A stretch of 64,000 bases of DNA from Polytrichum commune (lineage: Eukaryota; Streptophyta; Polytrichopsida; Polytrichales; Polytrichaceae), in NCBI GenBank assembly GCA_950295325.1, contig OX485804.1, positions 16,988,001 to 17,052,000 of the forward strand, in the 5' to 3' direction. The notes beneath the pieces are model-generated. The model ran no database searches. It was not told where the DNA came from and saw nothing but the letters and a program-made list of their open reading frames with translations. Positions 23,001-35,814 of the stretch are shown here, one piece after another (position 1 is the stretch's first letter; every line of letters starts with the position of its first letter). The translations under genes were made by a program, and so were the position numbers.

Positions 23001-23279
23001 TTCTTATCTTCTTGACCAACCCTCAATCCTCTTGCACTCAACTTGGCCTCGGTCCCAGCTTGATGACGTTGGCTTAGGCTTCGGGCCTTGCTACCGATAC
23101 CCAACGTCTTTCGTTGGCTCCGAGTGAGGATTTTTCAGGGGCTAACTGTCTATTTCAATTTGATAAGGTGGTCCATAGACTCAAGAGGTATTTGAGTGAG
23201 TTGTCAAGCCAAAAAACACCTTTACTAAACTTACATGGACAAGTATAATTTGACTTACCTCCAACCAACTTTATTCTAG
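20066..23279. other. Spacer, probably retroelement-derived
   Basis: AT-rich and A-rich sequence with many short broken frames. The 20560-20650 stretch has an AATAAA-like signal, and 22930-23140 is locally GC-rich. These would suit LTR or internal retroelement sequence, but no LTR pair, primer-binding site or domain was identified. Confidence 0.35.
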
Positions 23280-24052
23280 TTTGTCAGACTATGGACTTGC
23301 CCTTGCTTGAGAGTCCCTTATCCTACGTTACCTTGGGCAGTATGCCCACATGTTTGATGCACTAGAAGAAAAGTTGATTCCCACCTGGATGGCCATTACC
23401 TGGCTGCTTGAAGACTATGGCATCCATTACTGGAGAATTTTGAGACAATGGTCTGTGGTACCCCCAACAACTATGGCTAATCATTCGCACATTTGTTTTT
23501 GTCCCCACAAAAACAAATGGAATCCAACAGCCATCCTATCCAGTGGCGAATACAATTGGTCATTGATAATTGGGCCAAAATCTATAGCTGTTGAGTGCAA
23601 GACTACTTACAAACATTTTTTTCAAGAGTATATCCATCATTGTGACCCGGTATGCTATAGAACTATAGTCTTTGCTAATATTCTTGCAGATTGGTGTAGA
23701 TAGTGGAATGTGACTATTGGCATAAATCAATTTAACAAAAGTTATCACAATGTTCTTGCAACTTCTAAAGTTAAAGTATCAACCCATGAGATGGATGAGA
23801 CTGGTGGAGGCTATGGCCATCAATCATTTTATTGTAGGTGCACATAAGTGCCTTATCAATGAGTTTCCACACACAAGAGCATGTCCTTTTGAGAGCTTCT
23901 TGAGGTGGCAGTGCAACCACGCACTTGAATTGGTGGTCCGAGACGAAGACCTTCACAAGGCACTCGAGAAACTGGAAACCACAGAGTTAAAACGAGGAGC
24001 GGAAGAAGCTGCTCAAAACCAAAGATGTCCCCCGAAGCTGCTCAAAAAATAA
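23280..24052 (+). other. Two neighbouring open frames, not recognised
   Basis: A frame open from before 23350 to 23703 contains YLGQYAHMFDALEEK, TWLLEDYGIHYWRI and KTTYKHFFQEYIHHCDPV. A second at 23750-24052 contains HKCLINEFPHTRACPFESFL and EDLHKALEKLETTELKRG. They are on the same strand about 50 bp apart and could be one gene broken by a stop or shift. Composition looks protein-like, but I do not recognise a domain. They sit among retroelement-like DNA, so a transposon origin is most likely. No function is assigned. Confidence 0.3.
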
Positions 24053-27000
24053 GTTGCTAGACGGCCAACAATTAGATTAGTAGGTGTCGTCCGATTTTTT
24101 GGCCTCGAGACCCCAAAAACCCTAAATTAGGGCTCTCTAGGGCCTAGCCTAGCTACGGCAAGTGAATTAGTTAGATAAGTAGTGACTAAAATCACTAAAA
24201 AGCTAAAAGTAGCTAGCCTAGGTAAAAAAGACCAAAAGTTAGGTCAATTGGTAAATTAGTAAGTAAATTGGGTTTTAGTAGCTTCTCAAAAGACTTTTTG
24301 ATTAGATCCGGAGCTACCAAACCTATTGGGAAGAGGTTTGGAAGCCCCCGAACCTCCCCGGAAAAGGGTAAGGGGGAGGAAGATGAAGTTAGACGGACCG
24401 CATTTCTTCGTGTTCGCAATCGTGTTTCGTGTGCAAAATTTGTAATTTCCTCTCGTGAAGAGAGTTTGCGAGTGAAAGATCGAATAAAGTTCTTAATTCA
24501 TTACTCAACTGGGTGTGAAACCCATTGCACATTGCTTGTGTGTGATTTTTATTTGGAAAAATTGGTTGTGTGGAAATTTGCTTGCGAAAAATCTAATTTG
24601 AACGCTGATCAGTTTCTTAAAATAGTAGATTTCAGGCTGCAGTTGAGTTTTCATGCCTTGTTGTGAGAAGTTAATGTGCAATAAGTGTGTGCTCCAATTG
24701 GATTCAAGGAATTGGATAATACGAGCTTGAGGTCAACCAATTAGAATAATTTGCAATCAGAGTGTTAAGTTTGATGTGAGATTCTTATTTTGCAAATTCC
24801 GAAGTCACACAAATCTGATTGCACGAGGGTTTGAAAAAATCGCCGCCGGGAGTCTCTCGGAGCTGAGAAGGCCAATTTCAGGTGCTGATGCAAGAGCGTT
24901 ACTGATTGATCTCGAGAAGTTTAGAGAAGTTACCTCAAATACCTTAAGGAAAATTGAAAGATGGCAACATGTAACCAATTGAATTTGGAAATATCCGTAA
25001 ATTCAAGCGACATCTCAAAGGGACTGTGCTTTCGAAGAGACTGATTCGGCCAAAGAATCAAGGAGCCGAATTCGAATGTAGGGGTTTTAATCAATTTGTG
25101 GGAAGAATGCAAGTCCGAGGATTGAAGCGCTGAGGAATCAGGTGGTGTTTGTAAATTTGAAATGGCCAAAAACAACTAAGAATCATTAAATTTGATTGAA
25201 GCAATCCCCTGTTGCGGAGGAGAAAGAAGCAGGGGAGAAGAAGAAGAAGAAGAAGAAGAAGGGGCCACGTGGCGCAAGGAGGAGCATCCTCCCAAACCAG
25301 AGTTCACGCTGGGAAAGAGGCTGGGAAATAACTAGCTGCAAAATACCCATGTTCACACTGCAGCAGGCAACATGCTGTAAATCCTTGGATTTATGGAGGC
25401 TGAACTTACTTTTACTGCAGGTAAAAACTACTTTGAGATTTAAATATCTAAAATTAAGGCATTAAAGCCTATTTCAACATCATTTAATTATCTAAATGGG
25501 CATTTTGCACAATCCAACATACAAATAAATCAACTACCATTGGAAAATCAATGAAAAAATGTTTTTAAACACTTTTGCAAAGCGACAAGGAGTAAATTAA
25601 GGCATGTTTTAATACATTAAATAAATTGAATAATCTAAACAAATTTAGAAGTGATTTCTAAATCAAAAGGAATTAAAGTAATAAATAATTCCCTAAGGTA
25701 TTTAGGGCCTAAGAATTAAATTGGAATTAAATTGGTATTAAGGAACCCGTTATTGCGAGATAAATATACTAAAAAGAAAGTAAAAATGGGTTAAAGCTTA
25801 TTAATGAATCATGGTATTTGATCCGCCAATGAGGTTGGGGTGAGGACCATGTATTATTAAACTGATATCATTAAATTGAAGATTAATTAAGGAAAGACTG
25901 TGAATAGATTTCTTGATACACTAAATTGGCGGTAATTAAGGAGAGACAATGAAATTCACCAGAGTGCCCTTGGCTCTAGTGAAGGAGTGGTTACTGGATA
26001 CTTGAAAAAGACAATTGTTGAGCCGTGACTCCCTGCAAGAAACTTCGAAAGTCAAAATTGGTCACTATTGGACAATGGTTGTGAGGGAGTGACTGAGCAA
26101 TTACATGTATCGCTATGAGTGACCTTTAACCCCAATTAAATAATACCTAAAGTTCCCTTTAAAAGCTAATTTCTTTAGGATTGTCGTCCTAAACTCATCT
26201 TAATCCCTTTGTGATCTATCAATTAACTTAATGGTGATCCCTAGATATAAAATATGACACTCATTTGGTCTTCCCTGTGTGGTTTTCTTAATTGGAACCC
26301 AAACAAAAAAACCTATCTACAGCAGGGGGTTAAATCATCGTAAAATTTTGGTTTTTCAGCTCAAATATGAAAACAAAGTTTCTAGTTGTTCATCACAAAT
26401 CTCAAACAATAATCGGAAATGGAAATAGAAGCTCAAACATTAACAGGCCGTAGCGGAGATCAAACCACCTTAGCCATATAACATGCCGGTTACCAATTAG
26501 TATATTAATAAGATACTATGTGAGGTTAATTGGCCATGATTAGTAAGCCAATTTGGACTAGTAGGCTATGAAGAGGGCAAGTAAACATTAGTGAAACTAA
26601 GAGGAAACTAGTAAGTCACATAGCAAGCCACTTAGGATTAGTGGACTTCAAGGTGGCAAGTAGCCGTCTAGGCCACATAGGTAAGGCAAACGAAGGTAGA
26701 AGTAAATAAGGACCAAGAAATGATTTCTTGGTTAGCCTTAGGAATCTTCCCATACCTAGATAATATATAGGTAGATTCTAGGCTATAATCTACTACATCT
26801 TGAATGTAAAAGAAGATGAGGATTTTATGAGCTCTTTCCAAGGATGTATGGAAGAGCTATCTACATTTTCTTAGAGAAATTAAGGATATGATAAATTAAG
26901 AGGACGGCACATGTTAGGCACCTCCTCTCACTATATATAGAGTAGGATTAGCGTTAGAATACCTTACCTTATTCACGACAATAGGCTACACGAGAGCTAG

Positions 27001-28250
27001 GTCCTTTGTATCATTTACCATTTTGGAATATACGAGCTTCAAGCTCAACCTTCGTCATAGTTATTCAAGGTGGAGGCAAAGCAAAGTTTTAGCTTAGACA
27101 TAGTTAAGTTGAGCAATGGTGAATGCAACTTGAGATATCCTATAGCAACTCACATGAGGTGAGATATTACATAAGTTAGAGTGAGGTAGTTTATATAGCA
27201 AAATGATTTGGAAAACTTGACATAAAAATTGAGAGACAATTATAAAGGAGTGGCTTATGGAGTCAAACATTTGATGAGGAAATTGGATACTCACATGAGG
27301 TAAGAATAGACACAAGAGTGGATAGGAGTTAAATCGAGGTGATTATTACAAAAACAAGTGAGACTTGAAGGGTTTTAAGTGCAAGTGTGAATAATTGAAA
27401 TAGAGAGATTATAGATGTGAGAAGATTGGTTGATACACAAGGCAACTATAAAGAATAAGAGAAAGAGAGGTTATGAATGCAAAAATTGTATGCGGACAAC
27501 TATTGCATGAAAACTAACCTCCACATAATTCTTTTCATTCTTCCTAGGTCATAATTCTCTTAATACAAGAAAGTTGCTTGGTAATTGATAATTTGAAAGA
27601 ACTCCATGATCAAATCATTTCATTTACAAGTATATTATTATTCTACGATATAAGCGGCTATCACTAAGTATCAATGAACTCTATATACCTTACAATATCT
27701 AAGAGGTTAATGAATCATAACTTGAATATTTTTGAAATATAATACGGGAAGTTATGAACAAGGAATGAAGTGTGATGAGTTTTTTTATTCACTTTGATTC
27801 GACTAGACGATGATATTACTTTAACCATTGATTGGTTATGTTATGACTATGTTTAAAATAGAATACAATCAATTATATCGTATATGCTTAAAATATATTA
27901 TATACCGTACCTGCATGGCCAATTTGGCATTTAAGTGCCGAATAATTATTTTAATTACTGCAAGGTCATTATGCAATTACAACAATATTTTAATCATTAT
28001 TCGACACCCATGAACAATATTAACGAAACATTCGGCATTATAATTGTAGTTTGTTATTTTTGTTACATTCATCCCTCCTCTTAACGTTTTAAGCTCAAAA
28101 ATACTGTGATTTTTGTAGACAATATGTTTTCATGAAATAGTTTACAGTCTGAGGATGGGGTTGTATGTATGAACAATTTCGATGCAAAAATTTAGTATAG
28201 AGGTTTATATGTGTAGAGTAGTGTGATAGTGAGAGGTTTCCTAGATTACA
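24053..28250. other. Spacer, probably decayed LTR-retrotransposon sequence
   Basis: No gene recognised. 24440-24560 has an AATAAA-like site followed by conserved-looking text, 25238-25262 is an AAG-rich run, and 26930-27060 has a TATATATA box followed by sequence like a retroelement leader. The phrases aatacgagcttgagg (24718) and atatacgagcttcaag (27026) resemble each other, suggesting related LTR ends. This remains inference. Confidence 0.3.
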
Positions 28251-30005
28251 ATGGCATTTCACAGTGAGAAGAAACAAACAGTGCTCACTTTTATATTCAA
28301 AACAATCACACAAGAAGATAGAGAAGTAGTTCTTGCAAAAGAAATTGAGGTTTTGAATGAGGCAGCTGAAATTCACAAAAATTTGGAAAGAGAGAGTTAA
28401 AAAAAACGTCCAATAGGTCGTCCTAGAAAGTCTTCAATTCTACTTCAACCTCAACAAATCAAGAAAGAGAAGGAAGGTGATGAAGAGCACAAAGGAGGCA
28501 ATCAACACAAGACGAAAAGAGGACCATACAATAAATGGTTCACAAAATAGCTTTTCCCTCCTATTGAGAGGGTTGTCAAAAGGTATTGGAGAAACACTGA
28601 TACTGTCAATTACTTGAAACTAGCATTCAAAACTTCTCACGCTTCAAGTCCTTATGAGAAGTTAAGTAGAGCAAGTTTATGGAATTGGTTTGATGACAAA
28701 GGTGATCTAAGACCTAATTTCAAAGAAGCATCAGAGCTAGGACATCATGTGAAATATCAAAAGCAAAATCTTTATGTCCTAGAAAATCACCCTCATGTGA
28801 AGGATCAGTTGGTGTCTAAACTTGAAAAATTGAGGGAAAGAAGTTATACTCTTTCGCTTAGCATTATCCAACCAATCTTGAGAGGCATGATTGAAGCTGT
28901 AGCACCTGAATTAATAGATGACACTCCTGGAGGCTTCTCTGTGTCAATGAGATGGACAAGAAAATTTGTTAAATTCTATATGAATTGGACATTTCGTAAA
29001 GGAACTACAATTGCAAGCAAAGTTCCTATTGATTGGATGGAACAAAGATTAAATATGAATTACAGAATAGCTTATCTTGTGAAAGTGTACAACATTCCTC
29101 CATACTTGGTGATAAACTCAAACCAAACAGGTATTCATTTAGTACCATCAGTAGGAGGAAGAACATGGGATGTTAAAGGAGTCAATGATGTCAAAATCCT
29201 AGGTTTAGAGGACAAAAGACAAATAACATGCGTTATTTCCTCCAATGCATCAGGAGAGTTTTTACCCCCTCAATTGATATTTACACGTACTGCTAATCGG
29301 TGTTTGCCAAAGTACACTGAAGCAAAAGCAAGGTGTTTAGAAGAAGGTTGGCATCTTACATTTTGAGCTAATCATTGGAGCACATTGGAGACTTCAAAGC
29401 AATTCGTGGAGAAGGTTCTTGAACCTTACTTAGCCTCTATGATCAACTTGCACAATCTACCAAGGAATCAAAAACTTGTTTGGTTAATAGATTCATGGTC
29501 AGTACATAAGAGTTCTGAATTTTTAAATTGGATCAAGAGTGAGCATACCAATGTCCTAGTTCTATTTGTTCCAGCCAATTGTACCTCAAAGTTGCAACAT
29601 GCTGATGTGATTCTCCAAAGGCCTTTGAAACATGCCTTTAAGCTGCATTTTCACAAATGGACCACATCACAAGTTAGAACTCAAATTGAGGGTAGCAGAG
29701 AAGGAGATGTACACTTGAGGATGAGCAATTTGAAGCCACTAATTTGTGAATGGCTTCACAATGCATGGACACAAATCAAGAACATGCAAGACATGATTAT
29801 CAAGGACTGGGACAAGTGTGGAATAGACAAGGCATTCATAAATGAATTTCAACTCAAGGCTATGGTGGCAAATGCTGAATCTCCACTCTTCAAAGTGAGT
29901 CCAGAAATTGAAGAAAATATTGAAGAATATAACATCTCAGATCCTACAATACCACTTAACAAAATTGTTAGTGAGTTTCTTGCAGTTGATGTGGAGGAAA
30001 CTTAG
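28251..30005 (+). pseudogene. Pogo-like DDE transposase pseudogene with three in-frame stops
   Basis: A single reading frame runs about 585 codons from an ATG at 28251 with no frame shifts. It is interrupted by TAA (28398-28400), TAG (28548-28550) and TGA (29364-29366). The N-terminal part has basic segments (RPIGRPRKS). The rest is a DDE superfamily endonuclease domain of the pogo/Tc1-mariner type. The first acidic site reads NSNQTGIHLVP, where the family has Asp at the third position, so the first catalytic Asp is Asn. The second site is LIDSWSVHKS and the third LQHADVILQRPLKHAFK. Downstream frame ends at VDVEET. It would have acted in the nucleus on transposon ends. It is now inactive by both stops and the missing Asp. 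Confidence 0.85.
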
Positions 30006-33000
30006 ACTTAGCTTTTGTAGTTGATGTAGAGGAAACTTAAACCTAACTTCTCCTAGCAACGTTCGACTGCATAAGAAACTGAGGTTGCCAGAGAATGTGG
30101 ACATGGATGCGATCAGAGTTGAAATTCTTAAGAGTGGCAAGTTGATACAAGTCACGCATGTGACAACAAATCAACACAACAATGGAGCAAAATCAGTTGC
30201 CGCTGCTTCGGAGGAACCATCTACATCGATGTCGCAGGCAACTACTCCACCCAAGCACTAGTTTAATATGAATGTAGTTGAAATTAGGTGTGAAATTAGG
30301 AATTGTAATGAGAACATGAAATTAATGGTTGTTGGGAATTATCCTAAATTCCGGGAGGCTGATGTTAAGGTGGTGGACATTCTTAAAATCAATTTGTACT
30401 TATGTGCAGATGTTGTCACACAAGGTTAGAATTATGTTGGATCCTAACAAAACCAATGTGGCCCTTAGCTTGGTAACACAACCTCTATTCTGCAAATCTT
30501 GATACGGTTCATCAAAGCTGGATTCCCAAATTCTGACACTGTAAAACACTATCAACACTTGCTATCACATTCCAAACATCTTAGCAGTCATATTTTGTCA
30601 ACAAACCTCGGAATACACTTCACCTGATCCACATTAATAACAACGATTGGAGTGAGTGAGTTGCAATCATCTTGAGAGGAAACTATGGCAGTCAAGCCAT
30701 GTTCAAGTACAAAAAGTGCAGATCGGCAAGAGGTCCCAAAGAAAAACCAGAGCCAAGATCACAAGAGAATAAAAAACCTACCAAACGCCGATGGAGTGCT
30801 TCGAAACGTTCTGGCTTTCGGTGCGAAAGCCACAGCCCGGCTCTGCACCGAGGCTGCGACGGTCCTCTGCAGCGCCCGCGACACAAACCCTAAGATCTTC
30901 GTTCCGCTAAGTAAAAGGGAGAGCAGAGACAAGCCAAGCCAGAACCGCACGTGTTGATTTCATCTATTTCGGCAATTCATCCATGAATTTTATCAACTTT
31001 GGACAGTGAGGCCTTGTATTTATCACATATTTCGGCACCTCACAAAATGACTTATTTTCTGCTGAACTGGCCATGCAGGTACGGCATATGAGATAGTGGC
31101 GAATCCATAATTGGTTGTGAGATTGACAATTTGAGAAATAGAAAAAATATATATATTTGAAAGAAACCCAAAACGGTTACTTGGCCGTTGAAGAAGGACA
31201 TTTGGACACTCGTAGGAGGTTGTTTAGTTACATTGAAGACAGTCACTTGGCCACTTGAGGAAGATTATTTGGATACTTGAAGGAAATTATGTGTGACTTG
31301 AATATTTGCCACTTGAAGAAAAAGTTACTTGTTACTCGGTACTCGGCGACTTGAAGAAACTTACGACCATTTGGATACTCGAAGAAATATCATTAAGAGG
31401 TTGCACTAAAAATAAACTGTAATTTATGTCATTGAGGAACCAAAGGACACACAAAAAGAAGGGGATTATTATAAGAGGAATGACTAAGTTGAGTTAATAA
31501 CTCAAGGATGCCTCCTCAAGAGTTGATAAGAAAATGGAAATTAGTAGAGGTATCACTACACATGTGAAGAGGAAATCTCCTTTACATGGGAAGAGAGTAT
31601 CTAACAACCACTTCATTATTGTTAAAATACAATCCACACATGTTTCAACAGAAAGCAGTTCCAGTAATTGACACTAACAATTAGGAGACTGAAAATAAGA
31701 CTTGCAAAAGAGGAAAAAGTCTTGGAACGAAAGGTAACTTGGCTTCATTGAAGACGGTTACTTGGCTACTTACCGAATGTAATAGAAAGGACAACCGCGA
31801 GACGATAATAACGCACGACAAGGAAATTAGGTAGTTAGATCATCATAATCTGGACGATGCTCTAAGTCACCACGATACGGTCAACCCTAGGACAAGTGGA
31901 GGTAGTTGAGCTCTACACTAGTGAACTAGAAAAATCCCAAATAATTCAGTGAGAACAGACAATAGTCTCGAGATATCGGAAAAATGGATTAGGAAGAACA
32001 ATAGTCTGATACATGTCATTGTAGTTATTTATATTTGAAAGGCTCTCAGTTAGATATGTAGGATTTGAGAAACAAAAGGAGAGCTCTCAAAGGAGAGCAA
32101 GAAAAGTTGGGAGAGCCGAAAATATAGATAATTGTTTTTGAATCCATATCACAATTCCTTGAAGTCAAATATAGTTATTTTGTGTAGATGCAATTGTTGG
32201 AATCGTGAAGTAATTTGGAATAACTTCGAGGTGAATGAACTGGAGTATATCTTAGTTTAAGTTGCTTTTGTGTACCATTTTGTTTAAGAATTGTTGCGTG
32301 AAGCAAAATGTGCAGGAATTGGAGATTGTAATAATAAGAAGATAAATCATGATCCATATCTTAAGTCTATAGCCTCGGGTTGTACGTTGCTGGAGTTAGT
32401 AAGTTTAGTAGAAATTGGAATATGAATTTACTTGAGCCTAGATAAAATTGGATGGCATTCAGTAAGGTTGGGTGACTCATGTTGGAATGTTTAACGTTTA
32501 TTGGAGAAATCAGTGAATCAACCTAGGGGACGAGACTGTGGTCTTGTCTAAATTTGGACTCCCAAATGTAAATTGAGTTTATTTCTAGAGAAGGAACAAG
32601 TAGAGAATCTTGAATGATTAAATCTGCAGTATATAAGAAACCTGAAATAATATTTTGCATACTATAGCCCGAGTATATTATTAAAGTGAGTTGTCAAGGC
32701 AAGGTGAATGAGTTGCAAGGCCATTGTCTGTGAGAGATATGGTATGAGAGAAGAGGCTTGGATCCCTGAAATAATTATTGATAACTAAAGCAGAGTGTTA
32801 GGGTTGGTAACTCTATTGCCTTGTAGTGAGTTATTCGCATGTATTGATAACCTACTCAAAAGGGAAAGAACTCTAATAGGAAATCAAAAATTATGAGTTC
32901 GAACATACATGAAATAATACATGCAAATGAATTTACAGTCAATTGGTTGAGATATTTAATTCTAGAATGTTACTACTCAAAATGATCCTTTTGATGGAAT

Positions 33001-35814
33001 GCCTTTGAGTGTGGAAGTTAGGCAAGTCATCAATGAAGTTTGTGCATTGGCTATATTACTAACAAGGTTGGCAAGGACATAGCCTTATTTGTGCTATATT
33101 ATTTGCAAACCATTAAGTTAACCCTTGGCAAGAGAGGAAAGTGTTCAAACACCCAAGACCATTGACTACGAAAAGGTGGAGGATGATCAATAGTTTTACT
33201 AAAGGGAATCTTGGTAAGTGCACTGGGAATCAATCATGAATTTACGCAATTCCATTGTGAGTTATTGAAAGGTAATACCTAGTTATGAAACATACTTGTC
33301 TATAGCCTTGAATTTGATTAGGAAGGTTGTACCTTCAAGATAGTATCTGATGAGGAAACGAGGGTGCAAATTGAACATTAAGTTCCTCATAATAAGTTGA
33401 AAGAACCATGCCATAGAAACCTAACTAGGAAGTATGGTCTGATTTACAATTGCACGGAGGGATGCTAGGATTATTTGAGTAAAGGAAAGGCCAAAGACTA
33501 CAGTCGGACAATGTAAATAAAAAAACATAAGTTAATCAAAGAAGAACGAAAATCCTGAAAGAGTGATTGCACTGCAATATCAAGTAACACTAAAAAAGAT
33601 CAATTCATACAAGACCATTGACAACACCAAAGTGCCCTTGGGTTTGGTAAATAAACATAAATGGGATACTTTTGCAAGACAATTGACCATGGTTGCGCCT
33701 ATGCTTGTGCACTGCACTTGGTCCAATTAAAATGAACTCGCTGCCATACCATTGCCTGGGCAGTTAAAAGGAAGGTAAGTGACTGTCACAATTGCATCCA
33801 CTGACATCGACGGTTTTTCACATCTGTACCTCTCATCCACCATCTAATCGTCAATTCAACCCGGAAACAAAGTCAAATAACCTTCTGTTTGCCCTAATAA
33901 ACCTTATCTAAGACACCTAGACATATTATACGAATCGCCTTTTGAATCTTCCCCGATCGTTCCCTAGTTGATTGTTCATAGCCAAAATCTAAACTACATG
34001 GAATTCAAAGTCAATTGAATTCAATATTGAGAGGCTCAAACCTCGTAGTGATAACATTGCTTATGTGTTCCAATGAAACGCCCACATTGGACTCGTGATC
34101 ATAGGCTAGTACACAAAATCTCGGCAACTTCCACTATTCGGCATTCTTCATGCTACTAGTCAAAAAGGTTAAGTAGCATGTGCGTCATGTAGACGGCGGC
34201 CCGCCTCGAGTATCCTTGAATTGCTCCCAATTCCCAAAGCTATTGTTTCCTCTCTTCACGCACTTCTCAAAGGATTTGCAACACACTGTTATTGAGGTCG
34301 ACAAATTCAAAACATGCCCTCTGCGTGTGATGATAATAATAATAATAGTAGTAATAATATTCTAATGAGGAGGCTCGCATGACGAGGATAAATTGGTCAC
34401 TAGAACAAGTGTTTGGGGAGAATTTGAGCATAACCGGTGAAGATCCTAGCGTTTCCAACTCCAACCGGTTACGTGTTCACATCTTTCGGTTTCTCTTCAT
34501 TAATTTGAGGTATGTTCTATAGATTCCTTGAAAATGATTCGTAAAATTCTTGAGGTCTTGCACTTCAACCGGTTATTTCTCAAACTCAACCGGTTCATTT
34601 GTAACTAATCGCCGGTTCTCCCCAGACATTGTTTGGAACTAGTTCTTTGCTGCCTCTTGAAAGAATTTAAGGTTCACACACACACTTGCCAATGTTTCAA
34701 GAAAGCTACACTAAAATTGGTACATAAAATATATGATCCACCCTAAAGTTTTCACATCGATCCTTGATTGCACATTATTTGTCGACCCCCAATATTAAGC
34801 ATAACGGGTAATATATTTGTGGACCACACTAAGAGGTGGTCCTCACCAAAATCGTAATGAAGGACTGCAAGTTGCGTTCAATGATTTCCCGCTTTGAGGG
34901 ATGTGACTCAAACAAAGAAGTGGCCTAAGAGTGAATACAAGAACTATAAGAAATCAATATAGTGGTTCTTTGGAACAGTTTTGGTGTGAACCCAAGAAAG
35001 ACTATAGTGGGTTCTTCTTCTTCTTCTTCTTCTTCTAAATGATATTTAATATAAAGGTGAAAGGAAACCCAACAACACTCTAATTGATAGAGGTTCTCAA
35101 TATGATTGATACGTTCGAATGGAAATAAGCCCCAATTTTGTGTATAGACAATTCATTTGACTTTGCCCCAATTCACCTAAACTCAACGTATACTTAGCAT
35201 GTACTTCTAATTGTGCATTCTCCCTTTTTAACAATAACCCACAAATATATAGAGAAGAATATTATGTATAAGTGCCACATCATTGGAAAGGTGATTAACG
35301 TATGGTCTAACAAAAACAAGTAAAATCTACCTTCCTTCCATATTCCCTCCCTCCATTTCCTCCTTCATTGCATTTCTCTCCTCCTCCCTTTTCCTTCCTC
35401 CGTACCTTAATATTCATTCTTTGGATCTTCGCTTGCCCAATGTACATTGTGGTCAAGAAAGCTTAGCTAAGATCCAATAGTATGCTGACGTAATTTTGGT
35501 ACTTTGGTCACTCATCTTTGACAAATGGAGCCACGTTTTTGCAGGATCCCTTATCGAAACAAAAAGATGAATTGTTAAGTTAGGTCCGGTTGACCACTGC
35601 ACTGAATGAATATTATATTTAGTGTCATATGGCATTTTATGTGACTGCGGTGACTTTTCTAATGAATAGGTTTACAAAAAACTGTCATCTCAACTTACTT
35701 TAGTTCATCCACTTATGGTATATTATGTATCCTAACAATCCTGTGATGAATTCTTGTCATAAACGATTTAAATTTTGATGAAAAGTCAACACGACTTCAT
35801 TTTTTGTACTTTGG
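30006..35814. other. Spacer with degenerate repeats
   Basis: No gene recognised. 30780-30950 is unusually GC-rich for the area, with open frames on both strands but no recognisable protein. 31165-31390 is a degenerate array (separate entry). 34330-34360 is an AAT-type microsatellite and 35012-35036 is (TTC)8. 34002-34175 is the second copy of the 8890-9090 dispersed repeat. Confidence 0.45.
31165..31390. repeat. Degenerate array of cacttgaagaa-type units
   Basis: The phrase gttacttggccacttgaaga and relatives recurs at irregular intervals of about 22-50 bp across the stretch, with an outlier at 31735-31775. The units are too diverged to count exactly. Confidence 0.55.

Noticed and set aside
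24268-24666. Open frame of about 130 codons ending LQLSFHALL
   Set aside because: No family resemblance. It spans an AATAAA-like site and looks like retroelement leader or LTR sequence.
30672-30957. GC-rich patch with open frames on both strands, one reading like an organelle presequence on the minus strand
   Set aside because: The minus-strand frame has no ATG (it begins GTG with a stop just upstream) and neither strand gives a recognisable protein, so no gene is called.
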